NCBI RefSeq assembly: GCF_001506075.1
Contig: NZ_KQ947475.1
Span: forward strand, 1,440,767 to 1,504,766
Source of the DNA: Vibrio sp. MEBiC08052
GTDB taxonomy: Bacteria; Pseudomonadota; Gammaproteobacteria; Enterobacterales; Vibrionaceae
Direction: 5' to 3'
Length of the DNA: 64,000 nt
The notes beneath the pieces are model-generated. The model was not told the origin of the DNA. It saw nothing but the letters and a program-made list of their open reading frames with translations, and ran no database searches. Both the position numbers and the translations under genes were made by a program. Shown in pieces: positions 44,693 to 56,156 of this stretch. The first letter of the stretch is position 1. The number at the start of each line of letters is the position of its first letter.

Positions 44693-47008
44693 ATGGCGAC
44701 AACCACACATATTCTGGGCTTTCCTCGTATCGGCGGTAAAAGAGAACTCAAATTTGCTTTAGAAGGGTATTGGCGCGGAGAGCTTGATCAGTCTCAGTTG
44801 GCAGCAACTGGCACATCGATTCGTCACGAGAACTGGACACTTCAAGCGGACAATCAGCTCAGTTTTGTCACTGTCGGTGATTTTGCTTGGTATGATCATG
44901 TATTGAATACGTCTCTGTTATTGGGCCATGTGCCACAACGCCACCGCGATGGTAATCTCGATATTGATACACTGTTTAAAATTGCCCGAGGGCAGTCCCG
45001 GAAAGGGTGTGGCTGTCAAGGCGGTAGTGCTGCTTCGGATATGACCAAGTGGTTCAATACCAATTATCATTACATCGTGCCGGAATTTTCAGCCGATGAT
45101 ACGTTTGAGGTGAGCTGGTCACAGCTATTTGATGAAGTCGATGAAGCCATTCAGCAAGGGCATCAGGTGAAGCCGGTATTACTGGGACCATTGAGTTATC
45201 TGTATCTGGGGAAATCCGTGACAGAGGGATTTGACCGATTATCGTTATTGCCCCGGCTTACAGTGGCTTATCAAACCATTCTGGAGAAACTGGCAGCACA
45301 GGGGGTTGAGTGGGTTCAGATTGATGAGCCAATTTTGGCACTGGAATTAGAGCGAGTATGGCTTGATGCTTTTCAGTCTGCTTATGACCAATTACAAATG
45401 AAAAAGAGACAGGGAACAACCAAGCTGTTGCTCACCACTTATTTTGATTCAATTACCGATGTTTTAGACCGTGTAACAGCCTTGCCGGTCGATGGACTGC
45501 ATATTGATAGTGTCTCTGCGCCGCAGCAGTTGGATGAAGTGGCCGGAAAACTCCCAGCCGATTGGATCCTGTCTGTTGGCGTTATCAATGGACGTAATGT
45601 CTGGCGCGCTGATCTGGCGGCACTACTCCAACAGTTGCAACCCTTTAAAGCACAGTTCGGTGATCGATTGTGGGTCGCGAGCTCATGCTCGCTGCTACAT
45701 AGTCCGGTTGATCTTTCACTGGAGACCGAACTGAGTGAAGCGACGCGCAGTTGGTTTGCCTTTGCCCGTCAAAAAGTGGCCGAGCTGGGATTACTTGGCG
45801 CTGCGTTAGATGGTGATATTAAAGCTGCTGAGGCCTGTCAGAACTATAGTCGCCCGATTGAACAGCGCCGGACCTCTCAGCAGGTGAATAAACCGCATGT
45901 CCGGGAACGGGTCGAAGCGATTACTGAAGCATTGGCAACAAGAGTGCTGCCTTATACAGAGCGTGCCACATATCAAAAAGAGTCTTTGGGATTACCATTC
46001 TTGCCAACGACAACCATTGGTTCTTTCCCTCAGACCAGCGAAATCAGAACATTGCGGAACGATTTTAAGCAGGGACGTTTGTCCGAAAGCGACTATAAAA
46101 CAGCGTTAAGAGCACATATTCATGAAGCGGTTGAGCGGCAAGAAGCGTTGGGACTGGACGTCTTGGTTCATGGTGAAGCTGAGCGGAATGATATGGTGGA
46201 GTATTTCGCGGAGAACTTATCCGGATTCCAGACAACCCGTTTCGGATGGGTACAGAGTTATGGTTCACGCTGTGTCAAACCTGCCATTGTCGTGGCTGAT
46301 ATTGAGCGTGAAAAACCGATAACGGTAGAATGGTCGCAGTATGCTCAATCTCTCACTTCAAAACAGATGAAAGGGATGTTGACTGGCCCTGTTACCATAT
46401 TATGCTGGACATTCCCTCGGGAAGATATCACCCGTAAAACGATTACTCAGCAACTCGCACTGGCACTGCGTGATGAGGTCGCTGATTTACAAACGGCTGG
46501 TATCAATATTATTCAGATTGATGAGCCAGCAATTCGAGAAGGTTTGCCGCTGAAGAAACGTGATCATCAGGCTTATCTGGATTGGGCAGTTCAGTCTTTC
46601 CGTATCGCTGCATCCAGTGCTGCGCCACAAACACAGATCCATACGCACATGTGTTACAGTGAATTCAATGAAATTATTGAATCAGTCGCTGCTTTGGATG
46701 CTGATGTGATCACCATTGAAACGTCGCGGTCAAATATGGCGCTGCTCGATGCATTTGAGGCCTTTAATTATCCGAATGAGATTGGTCCGGGCGTTTATGA
46801 TATCCATTCACCGAATATTCCATCTCAGGAGTGGATGGTTGAGCTATTGAAAAAGGCGGCGCAAGCCATTCCGGCAGAGCGGTTATGGGTGAACCCTGAT
46901 TGTGGTTTGAAAACCAGAGGCTGGCCGGAAACAGATGCCGCATTACGCAATATGGTCGCAGCCGCCAAAACGCTTCGCGAGTGTTGGGAAGAACAGACCG
47001 TATCATGA
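44693..47008 (+). CDS. metE: Cobalamin-independent methionine synthase MetE
   Basis: 771 residues from the ATG at 44693 ([19 protein letters not shown] 8 bases upstream). It transfers a methyl group from 5-methyltetrahydropteroyl-triglutamate to homocysteine. The two barrel halves are complete; zinc ligands appear in [10 protein letters not shown] and [14 protein letters not shown] short CGCQGG loop near residue 109 adds two cysteines absent from the E. coli enzyme. Divergent from metR. Confidence 0.97.
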   Translation: MATTTHILGFPRIGGKRELKFALEGYWRGELDQSQLAATGTSIRHENWTLQADNQLSFVTVGDFAWYDHVLNTSLLLGHVPQRHRDGNLDIDTLFKIARGQSRKGCGCQGGSAASDMTKWFNTNYHYIVPEFSADDTFEVSWSQLFDEVDEAIQQGHQVKPVLLGPLSYLYLGKSVTEGFDRLSLLPRLTVAYQTILEKLAAQGVEWVQIDEPILALELERVWLDAFQSAYDQLQMKKRQGTTKLLLTTYFDSITDVLDRVTALPVDGLHIDSVSAPQQLDEVAGKLPADWILSVGVINGRNVWRADLAALLQQLQPFKAQFGDRLWVASSCSLLHSPVDLSLETELSEATRSWFAFARQKVAELGLLGAALDGDIKAAEACQNYSRPIEQRRTSQQVNKPHVRERVEAITEALATRVLPYTERATYQKESLGLPFLPTTTIGSFPQTSEIRTLRNDFKQGRLSESDYKTALRAHIHEAVERQEALGLDVLVHGEAERNDMVEYFAENLSGFQTTRFGWVQSYGSRCVKPAIVVADIEREKPITVEWSQYAQSLTSKQMKGMLTGPVTILCWTFPREDITRKTITQQLALALRDEVADLQTAGINIIQIDEPAIREGLPLKKRDHQAYLDWAVQSFRIAASSAAPQTQIHTHMCYSEFNEIIESVAALDADVITIETSRSNMALLDAFEAFNYPNEIGPGVYDIHSPNIPSQEWMVELLKKAAQAIPAERLWVNPDCGLKTRGWPETDAALRNMVAAAKTLRECWEEQTVS

Positions 47009-47023
47009 TGGTGATTGCCATAA

Positions 47024-47053
47024 ACCAAGGGCCCCGATATCGGGGCCCTTGGT
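47024..47053. terminator. Strong GC-rich hairpin downstream of metE
   Basis: A perfect 13-bp stem (ACCAAGGGCCCCG and complement) with an ATAT centre, between convergent metE and the pilotin gene. U-tract weak on both sides. Confidence 0.75.
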
Positions 47054-47095
47054 CATTTAACGAAACTAAATTGACGAAGAACTAACTTATTGCTT

Positions 47096-47488
47096 TTATG
47101 GATATTTTTTACAAGTATTATGGTCGATCAATTGATCAATGATTAACTGACCACGGGTATTACGGATTTTTATCCGATAGGCAAGACCCGCATCGAGATT
47201 CGATTTGGTTTCTGTATTGGCACAGTAACTCTGAATACTTTGGGTTAAAAGTGACTGTGTTGACTTGGCTTTCGGCGCATCATCGTTATAAATCATCATG
47301 ATCTCAATGACATTCCCCTTTGAAGAGGCGCGCATGATGGACAGAGGTCCGGACTTAATCGGGAGTTCAGCATGAAGAATACTAGCGCGGTTGGTTGCAA
47401 GTAGCTCCAGCTGTTTTTGCTCACTATGACTACTACAACCGATTAAGACAGCACTTAGCCCAACTGCAATACATATTTTTCTTATCAT
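47096..47488 (-). CDS. gspS: Type II secretion pilotin lipoprotein (AspS/GspS-beta-like)
   Basis: 130 residues: a lipoprotein signal with lipobox around IGC (residue 18), then a small alpha/beta domain with one cysteine in SIQSYCANTE and another in HNTCKKYP, a likely disulfide. Size, lipid anchor and the position next to metE match the Vibrio pilotin AspS, which carries the secretin GspD to the outer membrane. It is far from any gsp operon here. Moderately sure from pattern and context. Confidence 0.7.
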   Translation of the reverse strand: MIRKICIAVGLSAVLIGCSSHSEQKQLELLATNRASILHAELPIKSGPLSIMRASSKGNVIEIMMIYNDDAPKAKSTQSLLTQSIQSYCANTETKSNLDAGLAYRIKIRNTRGQLIIDQLIDHNTCKKYP

Positions 47489-47508
47489 GAAATGCTATTC
47501 TCAGATCG

Positions 47509-47805
47509 TTAAAAAACTTGTTTATAGGGTTTGACGATAACAGACTGGTATACACCGGCTGCGACATAAGGATCGGCATCCGCCCATGCTTTGGCTTCAT
47601 CCAGAGACGTAAAATCAGCGATCACGGTTGACCCGGTGAATCCGGCTTCTCCCGGATTTTCTGAGTCAATCGCCGGCAGAGGACCCGCGGTGAGTAAGCG
47701 CCCTTCATTTTGTAATTGCTGTAATCTTTCCAGATGCTGCGGCCGAACGCCCATCCGCTTCTCTAAAGAGTTTTCCACATCTTGAGAAAATATGACATAC
47801 CACAT
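47509..47805 (-). CDS. yciI: YciI-like protein
   Basis: 98 residues from the ATG at 47805 ([22 protein letters not shown] 8 bases upstream). The frame is open to 47907 but has no ribosome site. A YCII-domain dimeric ferredoxin-like fold, with the HLERL and DPYVAAGVY regions that contain the conserved His and Asp. Function unknown. Next to yciA and yciB, as in enterics. Confidence 0.9.
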   Translation of the reverse strand: MWYVIFSQDVENSLEKRMGVRPQHLERLQQLQNEGRLLTAGPLPAIDSENPGEAGFTGSTVIADFTSLDEAKAWADADPYVAAGVYQSVIVKPYKQVF

Positions 47806-47890
47806 ATTTATATCCTTATACAAAAGTCGGGTCGTTGGCTCGACTTGGTTCACTCTCCGGCCGATGGCTTTGAGAGAACAATGATTTATC

Positions 47891-48292
47891 TTATGGATGA
47901 AGCTCAATCATTCTCGGACGTCCGTCACTATCGACGGCCACGTAGTTAAATGTGGCTTCACAGACCTGAAACCGTTCACCAATGCCGTGTGCATGAACGG
48001 GTTTAACCCAGACTTCAAGCTCAATTGACATTGAGCTACGACCGATTCGGACACACTCGCCATAACAACAAACCACATCCCCGACACTGACGGGTTTCTT
48101 AAAAGTAATGCTTGAAACGGAAACCGTGACGATTCTGCCGTGTGAGATTTCTTTTGCCAGAATGCCACCGGCCAAATCCAGCTGTGACATAATCCAGCCG
48201 CCAAAAATATCACCGTTAGCATTGGTATCCGCCGGCATCGCAAGCGTTCGTGAAAGGAGCTGGCCTTTCGGGGTATTCACTTCAGATTTCAT
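47891..48292 (-). CDS. yciA: Acyl-CoA thioesterase YciA
   Basis: 133 residues of the hotdog fold: [21 protein letters not shown] contains the conserved Asn and the active-site Asp, and [13 protein letters not shown] follows. YciA hydrolyses many acyl-CoAs. It lies 85 bases before yciI and downstream of yciB. Confidence 0.93.
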   Translation of the reverse strand: MKSEVNTPKGQLLSRTLAMPADTNANGDIFGGWIMSQLDLAGGILAKEISHGRIVTVSVSSITFKKPVSVGDVVCCYGECVRIGRSSMSIELEVWVKPVHAHGIGERFQVCEATFNYVAVDSDGRPRMIELHP

Positions 48293-48445
48293 AATTTCGT
48301 ACTACATATGTTGAACGCTTTCAGGGGAAGCGTTGATTCATCAATCAAATACAATGAATTCATCCAACTTCGAAACAATAACAGATGGTGCATCGGATTT
48401 CACACAGAAGCAAGAAAGAACCGATGCAAGTTCACGTTTTTCGGG

Positions 48446-48988
48446 TTACTGATGATTGTCTTTATCTTTGGGTAAGCGAGTATAGATGTATGCACCGGTT
48501 AGTAAGGTGTAGACCAGCGTTGCGATCAGCAGACCAAAGACTTTGAAATCAACCCAGACATCTAAAGGTAGTCTGAAAGCGATATAGACATTAATCGCTG
48601 CACAAGCAACAAAAAAGAGCACCCAAGCCCAGTTAATTTTTGACCAGACATCATCCGAAAGTTGCAGCTCTTTACCCAACATGCCTTTAATGGCCGATCT
48701 GCCCATGAGGTGGGTAACGGTCAAGCCGATGGCAAAGACAAGATAGACGATCGTGACTTTCCACTTAATGAAATTGTCATCATGGAGGAAAATCGTCATC
48801 CCACCAAATACCGCGACCAGCACAAAAGTAATGACCTGCATTTTTTCGACTTTTTTATACCAAAAGTAGGTAATGGCGATTTGCAGAGCACTGGCAATGA
48901 TCAGGGCACCTGTTGCCACATAGATATCGTACAGCTTGAACAGTACGAAAAACACAATAAGTGGAATAAAGTCGATCAGTTGTTTCAT
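48446..48988 (-). CDS. yciB: Inner-membrane protein YciB (septation protein A family)
   Basis: 180 residues with about five membrane segments, starting [18 protein letters not shown], the family's N-terminus, and [12 protein letters not shown] and GAYIYTRLP near the end. Involved in cell-envelope synthesis and division in other bacteria. First gene of the yciB-yciA-yciI cluster. Confidence 0.93.
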   Translation of the reverse strand: MKQLIDFIPLIVFFVLFKLYDIYVATGALIIASALQIAITYFWYKKVEKMQVITFVLVAVFGGMTIFLHDDNFIKWKVTIVYLVFAIGLTVTHLMGRSAIKGMLGKELQLSDDVWSKINWAWVLFFVACAAINVYIAFRLPLDVWVDFKVFGLLIATLVYTLLTGAYIYTRLPKDKDNHQ

Positions 48989-49451
48989 GGGGATTCAGTC
49001 CTTCACTAAAGAGCGGTACAGTCTAACTAAAATTGGCAGGTATCTGAATAGTCAGATCATGTTTTGTCACGATTTCTGACTGGTTTGATACTGATCTGGA
49101 TATTTGTGGTTGAGTTTGTTTTTACCGGCTGTTCCAGCGAGCGATGGTATCGAAAATAGATGTATAAAAAATAAGCATTATGGAGTCTCTGCACTAGAAA
49201 TATATTTATACGTGATTTGTTTTATATACTCTCTTACACATCTTGTTGATTATTAAGAGCTAGATCAGATTATCGAATTCATGTTGGTTTCATCAGTAAC
49301 ATATCTATTTATAATGATTTTGCTTGATAAGTCATTCAGTTGAATCCAGAAAAAGTGATATTTAATCAGTAGATAAGAGTGGTGGGATATCGCTGGTTCA
49401 TCATGACGACAACGAGTGATGTATATATTTTTAACAACAAGGAAATTCATC
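48989..49451. other. AT-rich intergenic region upstream of yciB and the DUF2846 gene
   Basis: A divergent promoter region of about 460 bases. No gene, repeat or RNA signature stands out. Confidence 0.5.
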
Positions 49452-49910
49452 ATGTATAAAAAGCTAGTTGCTATAGCTTGTGCTTCTATTTTATTTGCTG
49501 GTTGTGCATCGGTTCCATTGGAAGATGATGCAACAACCAATCAAGCAAAAGCGTTTAACCCGCCCTCTAAAGGTCATGCCGGGTTGTATATTTACCGTTC
49601 AGGCGCTTTAGGCGGAGCGTTGAAAAAGGACGTGTGGGTTGATAGTGAGTGTGTCGGTGAAACTGCGCCTGATGTTTTCTTTTATAAGGAAGTTGCCGGT
49701 AATCAAGCGCATCAAATTTCGACTGAATCAGAATTTTCTCCGAATGTCTTATCGGTGACAACAGAGAGTGGCGAGAACTACTTTATTAAACAATATATCA
49801 AACTGGGTGTATTTGTCGGTGGTGCCGGTCTGGAAGAAGTGAATGCCGAAGAAGCCAAGAAAACCATTCAAAAGCTGAAAATGGCGAAGCCGGGCCACTG
49901 TAGTAAATAG
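49452..49910 (+). CDS. DUF2846-type lipoprotein
   Basis: 152 residues from the ATG at 49452 (AAGGA 9 bases upstream), with a lipoprotein signal ending LFAGC (Cys 18). The body (GHAGLYIYRSG, VDSECVGETAPDVFFYKEV, FIKQYIKLGVFVGG, EEAKKTI) matches DUF2846 lipoproteins of unknown role. A second cysteine near the C-terminus could pair with the one in DSEC. Followed by a strong terminator. Confidence 0.82.
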   Translation: MYKKLVAIACASILFAGCASVPLEDDATTNQAKAFNPPSKGHAGLYIYRSGALGGALKKDVWVDSECVGETAPDVFFYKEVAGNQAHQISTESEFSPNVLSVTTESGENYFIKQYIKLGVFVGGAGLEEVNAEEAKKTIQKLKMAKPGHCSK

Positions 49911-49946
49911 TGAACGGATTGAATCACTTTCTTTGATATGCTGAAG

Positions 49947-49979
49947 CAGGTTCCGTGATGAGCGTTGAACCTGTTTTTT
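49947..49979 (+). terminator. Intrinsic terminator of the DUF2846 gene
   Basis: CAGGTTC / GAACCTG stem with a 13-base loop followed by TTTTTTAT. Confidence 0.85.
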
Positions 49980-50037
49980 ATGGGAGCAGTACAGCGTATT
50001 GCGCGACCAGCTTACGTAACAAAAAAGCGATGTAACA

Positions 50038-50065
50038 AAAAACCACTCACGAATGAGTGGTTTTT
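50038..50065 (-). terminator. Terminator of the dicarboxylate symporter gene
   Basis: AAAAACCACTC / GAGTGGTTTTT stem with a 6-base loop; U-tailed on the minus strand. Confidence 0.88.
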
Positions 50066-50092
50066 GAAGATCAATCTGTAATTAATAAAGCG

Positions 50093-51346
50093 TTATGCTT
50101 CTTGTTCAACAGTCTTTTCTTCTGTTGCCGGTTCTTCAATTAAAGCATCGACAATTACTGCACAGGCTGCATCACCCGTGATATTCAGTGCGGTACGAAT
50201 CATGTCGAAAATACGATCCAGAGCAAATAACAGCGGCAGACCTTCAATTGGAATCCCAGCTGAAAGTAGGACGGCGACCACAAGGAAAGATGGTCCGGGA
50301 ACACCAGCCTGACCGACGGCACCAAGTGTTGCTGTCACGATAATGGCAATGTAGGAACCAACACTTAGGTCAATGTTAAATAACTGAGCAAAGAAAATTG
50401 CAACCAGTCCGTAGTAAATTGCGTTACCGGACATATTAATCGTGGCACCCAGCGGGAGTACGAACGATGCGGTTGAGTTTCTGACACCAAGGTCGTTTTC
50501 AACAGTATCCATGGTCACGGGCAGGGTTGCCATTGACGATGCTGTGGATAGGGCAACAGCTTGAGGTTTTTTCATTGCACCAATGAATTTACGCGCTGAC
50601 GTTTTGGTAAACACCTGAATCATCAGTGGATAGACAATAAAACCAAAAATCAGAATAGCAGCGACATAGACGACAAAGAGTTTCAGGACAACAGTCAGGG
50701 CACTGAAACCAAATGTACCGACTGCTTCTGCCATCAGGCCGAAAACCCCGATTGGCGCAATGACCATCACTTTATTGATCATCCAGACCATTGCATCAAC
50801 AATCGTGTTGACACCATTGATGATTGGTAAACGTCTTTCTTCACTCTGTTTGGCGAGTGCAACACCGAAGAAGAGGCAGAACACCAGTATTTGTAGAATA
50901 TTTGCGTTATTCAGTGACTGGAAAACGTTGGTTGGGATCATACCGATAATGGTCGCCCAAAAAGTAGGGAGTTCACCTTTTGACGCATATTCTGAAGAGA
51001 ACATGCCTTCAACACCGGAAACATCGATTCCGATACCGGGTTGGAAAATATGTCCCATCAAGAGTGCTAAGGCAACTGCCAGTGCAGAAGTGACGGCAAA
51101 GTACCCCAGAGTTACGGCACCGACTTTACCTGCGGAATGGCTGTTCCCCAAACCGGCAGAGCCTGAAATCAGTGCAACGGCAACCAATGGAATGACCAGC
51201 ATCTTAATCAGATTGATAAAGATAGCCCCGAGTGGTGAGAACATTGCGGCGTCATGCCCCATGGCTGCACCGACAATCGAACCCAGAATCATCGCGATGA
51301 CAACCTGAACACCAATATTTGATAATAAACTCTTTTCTTTTAACAC
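50093..51346 (-). CDS. Dicarboxylate/amino acid:cation symporter (DAACS/GltP family)
   Basis: 417 residues from a GTG at 51346, with AGGG 8 bases upstream; the frame is open to 51409 but the added residues are not typical. The family's motifs are present: an SSMATLPVTMDTVE hairpin-loop stretch, LPLGATINMSGNAIYYG and the AGVPGPSFLVVAVL loop. It imports glutamate, aspartate or C4-dicarboxylates with Na+ or H+. Confidence 0.9.
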   Translation of the reverse strand: MLKEKSLLSNIGVQVVIAMILGSIVGAAMGHDAAMFSPLGAIFINLIKMLVIPLVAVALISGSAGLGNSHSAGKVGAVTLGYFAVTSALAVALALLMGHIFQPGIGIDVSGVEGMFSSEYASKGELPTFWATIIGMIPTNVFQSLNNANILQILVFCLFFGVALAKQSEERRLPIINGVNTIVDAMVWMINKVMVIAPIGVFGLMAEAVGTFGFSALTVVLKLFVVYVAAILIFGFIVYPLMIQVFTKTSARKFIGAMKKPQAVALSTASSMATLPVTMDTVENDLGVRNSTASFVLPLGATINMSGNAIYYGLVAIFFAQLFNIDLSVGSYIAIIVTATLGAVGQAGVPGPSFLVVAVLLSAGIPIEGLPLLFALDRIFDMIRTALNITGDAACAVIVDALIEEPATEEKTVEQEA

Positions 51347-51648
51347 TTCCGTAACCCTTGTGTTATGAATTTGCAATTTCCTAGGATTACCCACTAACAT
51401 CATTAACATTTGTGGGTAAATATTCCGGTTAGGTTTTTACACTGATATCTTTTCCCGATCAAGGAATCTGTTATCAAAAATCTCAATAGATAGAAAATTT
51501 ACGCAAACGTTTGGCAAAAGACATCAAGAGTAGGAAAATATGCTGAATCATGTTTCAATTGTAAAATAATTGTTTATGTGAGCGGGTTTGAATAGTCCTA
51601 TGTGGCATGATTGGCGGTTTCTGCTGTAGAAACCGCCGATTCAACGGA
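51347..51648. other. Region between trpA and the symporter gene
   Basis: No gene. It holds the trp-terminator hairpin at 51613-51637 and, further left, the AT-rich promoter region of the symporter gene. Confidence 0.5.
51613..51637 (-). terminator. Hairpin downstream of trpA
   Basis: GGCGGTTTC / GAAACCGCC stem with a 7-base loop, 11 bases past the trpA stop; no clear U-tract, so termination may be Rho-assisted. Confidence 0.65.
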
Positions 51649-52455
51649 TTAGAGCTGTGTAGCTGCTTTCATCGCGGAGACAAACTGATGGAGTTGGGTC
51701 AGAAGTGCCGAGGCATCGTGTTGGTTGGATTCGATGATTTTTACTACCGCCGAGCCCGAGATTGCGCCTGCCGCACCTGCAGCCAAAGCCTGTTTGACTT
51801 GTTCTGGTTCTGAAATACCAAACCCGAGTAATGCCGGAGGGGCCTGATATTCTTTCAGAGTTTTCAGCAGGTTATCAACGGGCATTCCGGCTTTTGTTTC
51901 CACACCGGTGACTCCCGCACGAGAAAGGAGATAAGTATAGCCTTTGCTGTATGATGCAACGGTTTGTAACGTTTGATGATCTGCCGTTGGCGGAGCAATG
52001 AAAATCGGTTCAATCCCATACTTTTCTGCTGATCGAATAAAATCTTCACTTTCGTTGGTTGGTACATCGGCGATCAGAACGGAATCGACACCAGCCCGTT
52101 GGCAGCGGTGATAAAAGTCGTCAATGCCACGGGTGTAGACCAAGTTGGCATAGACAAGCAGACCAATCGGTAAATCCGGATGGTTTTGCCGAACTTGCGT
52201 GATGAGCTCGAAGCAGATATCAGGGGTAGTTTGTGCTTTGAGTGCCCGCATATTCGCTCCCTGAATGGTTGGACCATCAGCGAGCGGATCAGAGAACGGG
52301 ATACCCAGCTCCAGTGCGTCCGCACCAGCTTCAATCAACGTATTGATAATTTCTAAAGAGAGTGACGGGGTGGGGTCACCAATGGTTACAAAAGGAACAA
52401 ATGCGCCTTGATTCTTTTCCGTCAGTTGTTGGAAAAGTGTTTGGTAACGATTCAT
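51649..52455 (-). CDS. trpA: Tryptophan synthase alpha chain
   Basis: 268 residues; the TIM-barrel subunit that splits indole-3-glycerol phosphate to indole. The catalytic acids are in [17 protein letters not shown] (Glu and Asp). Overlaps trpB by 4 bases (ATGA), the usual coupling. Last gene of the operon. Confidence 0.97.
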   Translation of the reverse strand: MNRYQTLFQQLTEKNQGAFVPFVTIGDPTPSLSLEIINTLIEAGADALELGIPFSDPLADGPTIQGANMRALKAQTTPDICFELITQVRQNHPDLPIGLLVYANLVYTRGIDDFYHRCQRAGVDSVLIADVPTNESEDFIRSAEKYGIEPIFIAPPTADHQTLQTVASYSKGYTYLLSRAGVTGVETKAGMPVDNLLKTLKEYQAPPALLGFGISEPEQVKQALAAGAAGAISGSAVVKIIESNQHDASALLTQLHQFVSAMKAATQL

Positions 52456-53645
52456 GACAGCACTCCTTTTTCTTCTAATATTTTGTGGACGGTGAAAATA
52501 TCTTTGTCACCGCGTCCGGATAAGTTCACTACCAGCGTCTGTTCTTTCTCGGGCTCGCTACGCGCCATCTTCAGGGCATGAGCTAAAGCATGAGAGGACT
52601 CAAGCGCTGGGATAATGCCTTCATGGAGAGCCAGTTCCTGAAAAGCATCCAATGCTTCGTTATCGGTGATGTTTTCGTATTCAGCTCTGCCGATGGCATT
52701 TAAATGAGCATGTTGCGGACCGACTGACGGGAAATCGAGTCCGGCAGAAATAGAGTAAGACTCTTCAATCTGACCGTGTTCATCCTGCATCAATGGCGAT
52801 TTCATTCCCAGATAAATACCGGTTTTGCCGTATTTCAGTGGGGCACCATGTTGATGGGTCTCTATCCCTTTTCCGCCAGGTTCAACACCGATTAAACGGA
52901 CATTTTCTTCGTCGATAAAGTCAGCGAAAATGCCAATTGCATTCGAGCCACCGCCGACACAGGCGATGATAGCATCCGGTAATTTCCCTTCCCGTGCCAA
53001 AATTTGATGTTTTGTCTCTTCCCCGATGATGCGTTGGAATTCCCGCACAATGGTCGGGAATGGGTGAGGCCCAGCAGCCGTCCCTAATAAATAGTGTGAC
53101 GTTTCGTAACTTGCAGACCAGTCTCGCATCGCCTCGTTACAAGCATCTTTGAGTGTTGACGATCCAGAGTGGACCGGAATAACGGTTGCACCCATCAAAC
53201 GCATCCGAAACACATTCGGGCTTTGACGTTCAACGTCTTTGGCACCCATGTAAACTCGGCATTTTAACCCCAGCAGAGCACAGGCAATTGCTGTCGCAAC
53301 ACCATGCTGCCCGGCGCCCGTTTCTGCGATGATTTCATGTTTACCCATCCGTTTGGCCAACAGCGCTTGTCCGAGCACCTGATTGGTTTTATGAGCACCA
53401 CCGTGCAGCAAATCTTCTCGTTTGAGATATAGCTTAGTCTTGGTGCCTTTGGTCAGGTTGCGAGTCAGAGTCAGCGCCGTCGGACGCCCCGCGTATTCTT
53501 GGAGCAGCGACATAAATTCAGCCTGAAATTCAGGGTCTTCTTGCGCGTCAATAAAAGCCTGTTCTAACTGATCGAGTGCCGGAACCAGGAGTTGTGGGAC
53601 AAACTGGCCACCGAACTCGCCGAAATAGGCGTTAAGTTTAGACAT
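52452..53645 (-). CDS. trpB: Tryptophan synthase beta chain
   Basis: 397 residues, PLP-dependent; the PLP Lys is in [10 protein letters not shown] and the phosphate loop is GGGSNAIG. It joins indole with serine. The gap of 45 bases from trpCF is normal for the operon. Confidence 0.98.
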   Translation of the reverse strand: MSKLNAYFGEFGGQFVPQLLVPALDQLEQAFIDAQEDPEFQAEFMSLLQEYAGRPTALTLTRNLTKGTKTKLYLKREDLLHGGAHKTNQVLGQALLAKRMGKHEIIAETGAGQHGVATAIACALLGLKCRVYMGAKDVERQSPNVFRMRLMGATVIPVHSGSSTLKDACNEAMRDWSASYETSHYLLGTAAGPHPFPTIVREFQRIIGEETKHQILAREGKLPDAIIACVGGGSNAIGIFADFIDEENVRLIGVEPGGKGIETHQHGAPLKYGKTGIYLGMKSPLMQDEHGQIEESYSISAGLDFPSVGPQHAHLNAIGRAEYENITDNEALDAFQELALHEGIIPALESSHALAHALKMARSEPEKEQTLVVNLSGRGDKDIFTVHKILEEKGVLS

Positions 53646-53690
53646 GATTGATTCCTTTTTGTGTTCTGTCAGGTATCGGTATTCCGACGA

Positions 53691-55100
53691 CTAGTAATCT
53701 CTGATTTGTTGAAAAACTTGCTGTAATTTATCAGCATCTTTGATGCCGGGAGCCGATTCAACCCCTGAATTAAAATCCAGTCCGTTACACCCGAGAGAAG
53801 CTGCTTCTTTAGCATTCTCCGGCGATAACCCCCCGGCAAGCATCACACCTTCAACTTGGGTGAGTTGTTGCCAGTCAAATGTTTGCCCGGTGCCACCGCT
53901 TTGTTGGCCGACTTTGGTATCGTATAAATGGCGATCAACATGCTGTGTTAACTGTGCCGGAAGTTGGTCTGAGACTGCATAAGCTTTCCAGATCGAGATA
54001 TCAGCAGAGAGTGCTTCTCGGAGCTGATTGACGTAGGCTTGATCTTCGTTGCCATGCAACTGTACAGCACTTAACTGCAGTTCATGGGCAATTTGGGCCA
54101 CATGTTCGACGGCGTGATTTTGAAATACGCCCACATATTTGAGTGGTGCACCGGACATGGTGATGCGAGCCGACTCTGGCGTGATGTAGCGTGGGGAGGC
54201 TTCGACAAAAATTAGCCCACCGTAGACGGCACCGGCCCGGTATGCTTGCGCAGCATCATCGGGGCGAGTCAGGCCACAAACCTTGTTTTCACCGAGCACC
54301 ACACGGCGAACCGCCATTTCCAGATTTTGTTCGGACATCAGAGAACTACCGATCAGGAAGCCCTGAGCATAGGCTGACAGATCCCGGACTTGTCGGTGTG
54401 TATAAATGCCGGACTCCGAAATAATCGTGGTGCCTTTCGGTAACTTTGGCGCCAGCGCTTTGGTTCGGCTCAGGTCAGTCGTTAAATCTCTTAAATTACG
54501 GTTGTTGATACCGATGACTTTTGCTTTGAGTGCGACTGCCCGTTCCAGCTCGGCCTCGTTACTGACTTCGGTTAAAATCCCCATGTTGAGCTGATGGGCA
54601 ACCTGCGCCAGTTCCTGATAAGTTTCATCGTCTAAAACGGAAAGCATCAGTAGAATGGCATCCGCACCATAGTGGCGGGCCAGATAAACCTGATAAGTAT
54701 CGACCATGAAATCTTTACACAGAACCGGTTGGGTGACCTGATTGCGAACCCGAGGAATAAACTCAAAATTTCCCTGAAAGTACTTTTCGTCTGTCAGAAT
54801 AGAAATCGCATTGGCATACTGTTTATAGACTGATGCGATATAGTCCAGATCAAAAACGTCGCGGATCAGCCCTTTGGACGGTGATGCCTTTTTGCATTCG
54901 AGAATGAAAGCTGCTTTTCCAGTATTCAACGCATCATAAAAACTTCGGTCTGAAGGTTTGAGTAAACTCTTAAAGCTTGCTAATGGCTGATTCTGTTGAC
55001 GTTGTTCAAGCCAGAGGTGTTTATCGCGCACAATCTTTACGAGTACTTCTGCCATTTCCGTATGTTTTGTGGTGATGTGTTCTGATAACTGTGTTGTCAT
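53691..55100 (-). CDS. trpCF: Fused indole-3-glycerol phosphate synthase / phosphoribosylanthranilate isomerase
   Basis: 469 residues. The N-terminal half (about 16-270) is TrpC (FILECKKASPSKG, VLCKDFMVD); the C-terminal half (about 275-469) is TrpF (KVCGLTRPDDA, VQLHGNE, LAGGLSPENA). This fusion is the gammaproteobacterial form. The start at 55100 has GGAG 7-8 bases upstream, 3 bases after the trpD stop; an internal ATG at 55055 fits the shorter E. coli N-terminus. Confidence 0.96.
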   Translation of the reverse strand: MTTQLSEHITTKHTEMAEVLVKIVRDKHLWLEQRQQNQPLASFKSLLKPSDRSFYDALNTGKAAFILECKKASPSKGLIRDVFDLDYIASVYKQYANAISILTDEKYFQGNFEFIPRVRNQVTQPVLCKDFMVDTYQVYLARHYGADAILLMLSVLDDETYQELAQVAHQLNMGILTEVSNEAELERAVALKAKVIGINNRNLRDLTTDLSRTKALAPKLPKGTTIISESGIYTHRQVRDLSAYAQGFLIGSSLMSEQNLEMAVRRVVLGENKVCGLTRPDDAAQAYRAGAVYGGLIFVEASPRYITPESARITMSGAPLKYVGVFQNHAVEHVAQIAHELQLSAVQLHGNEDQAYVNQLREALSADISIWKAYAVSDQLPAQLTQHVDRHLYDTKVGQQSGGTGQTFDWQQLTQVEGVMLAGGLSPENAKEAASLGCNGLDFNSGVESAPGIKDADKLQQVFQQIRDY

Positions 55101-55103
55101 GTA

Positions 55104-56102
55104 TTAGCTCCGCTGTGCAAGTTGTCGGACTCGCTGGAATGCCTGTCCTGATTTCATGATATCAATTGCTTGTTGGGCATTGGCTTTTAAATCTTCGCGG
55201 CCGAACAGACGAAGTAGTAGTGCAACATTCACTGCGACTGCCGCCATTTGTGCCTCTGTTCCTTTGCCCGTCAACAGATTTTCAATCAGTTGACGGTTTT
55301 CTTCAGGCGTTCCCCCCTGAATGGCTGATAAAGGATACGTTTTTAATCCGAAGTCTTCAGGTGTTAAGAGATATTCAGTGATCGTTTGATCTCGTATTTC
55401 TGCCACTAGTGTCGGGCCGTGAATGGCGACTTCATCCAGCCCGGAACCATGAACCACCGCAGCGCGCTTCATGCCCATTTTTAGCATGGTCTGAGCAATC
55501 GGATGAATGAGATCTGGATCATAAACCCCCATCAGTTCGATATTTGGCCGTGCCGGATTGATAAGCGGGCCGAGAATATTGAAAATCGTTCGGGTTTTGA
55601 GGGTTTGACGCACAGGCATTGCGTGCCGGACGCCACCATGGTACTGCGGGGCAAACAGAAAAGCGACCCCCAGTTCGTCCAGTGCTTCCCGGGTTGCCTG
55701 AGGCGTCATTGCCAGATCAATACCGAATGCATCCAGCAGGTCAGAAGATCCGGATTTGCTCGATACGCCCCGGTTACCATGCTTCGCAACTTTGACACCG
55801 CAGGCCGCTGCAACAAATGCTGAGGTAGTCGAAATATTAAAGGTATTGGCGCCGTCGCCACCAGTGCCGACAATATCGGCAAAATCGTAGTCGGGGCGAG
55901 GGAATGGTGTCGCGTTATCCAGCAATGCCTGTACGGCTCCGGAAATTTCTTCGGGCGTTTCACCTTTGAGCTTCAGTGCCGTTAACATTGCGGCCATCAG
56001 AATGGGTGCCATTTCACCCTGAATAATTTGACTAAAGAGGGTATGGGCTTCTTCCTGAGATAATGAAACCTGTGAGAACAGTTTTTCAATGATTGGTTGC
56101 AT
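55104..56102 (-). CDS. trpD: Anthranilate phosphoribosyltransferase
   Basis: 332 residues; glycine-rich PRPP loop [14 protein letters not shown] and [21 protein letters not shown] are present. It adds phosphoribose to anthranilate. Separate from trpG, unlike the E. coli trpGD fusion. Gap of 54 bases from trpG. Confidence 0.97.
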   Translation of the reverse strand: MQPIIEKLFSQVSLSQEEAHTLFSQIIQGEMAPILMAAMLTALKLKGETPEEISGAVQALLDNATPFPRPDYDFADIVGTGGDGANTFNISTTSAFVAAACGVKVAKHGNRGVSSKSGSSDLLDAFGIDLAMTPQATREALDELGVAFLFAPQYHGGVRHAMPVRQTLKTRTIFNILGPLINPARPNIELMGVYDPDLIHPIAQTMLKMGMKRAAVVHGSGLDEVAIHGPTLVAEIRDQTITEYLLTPEDFGLKTYPLSAIQGGTPEENRQLIENLLTGKGTEAQMAAVAVNVALLLRLFGREDLKANAQQAIDIMKSGQAFQRVRQLAQRS

Positions 56103-56156
56103 GTGGTCCTTTCCCCTTCTCTTGATACTTTATAGTTTGGTCAATGATGTTTCGGC

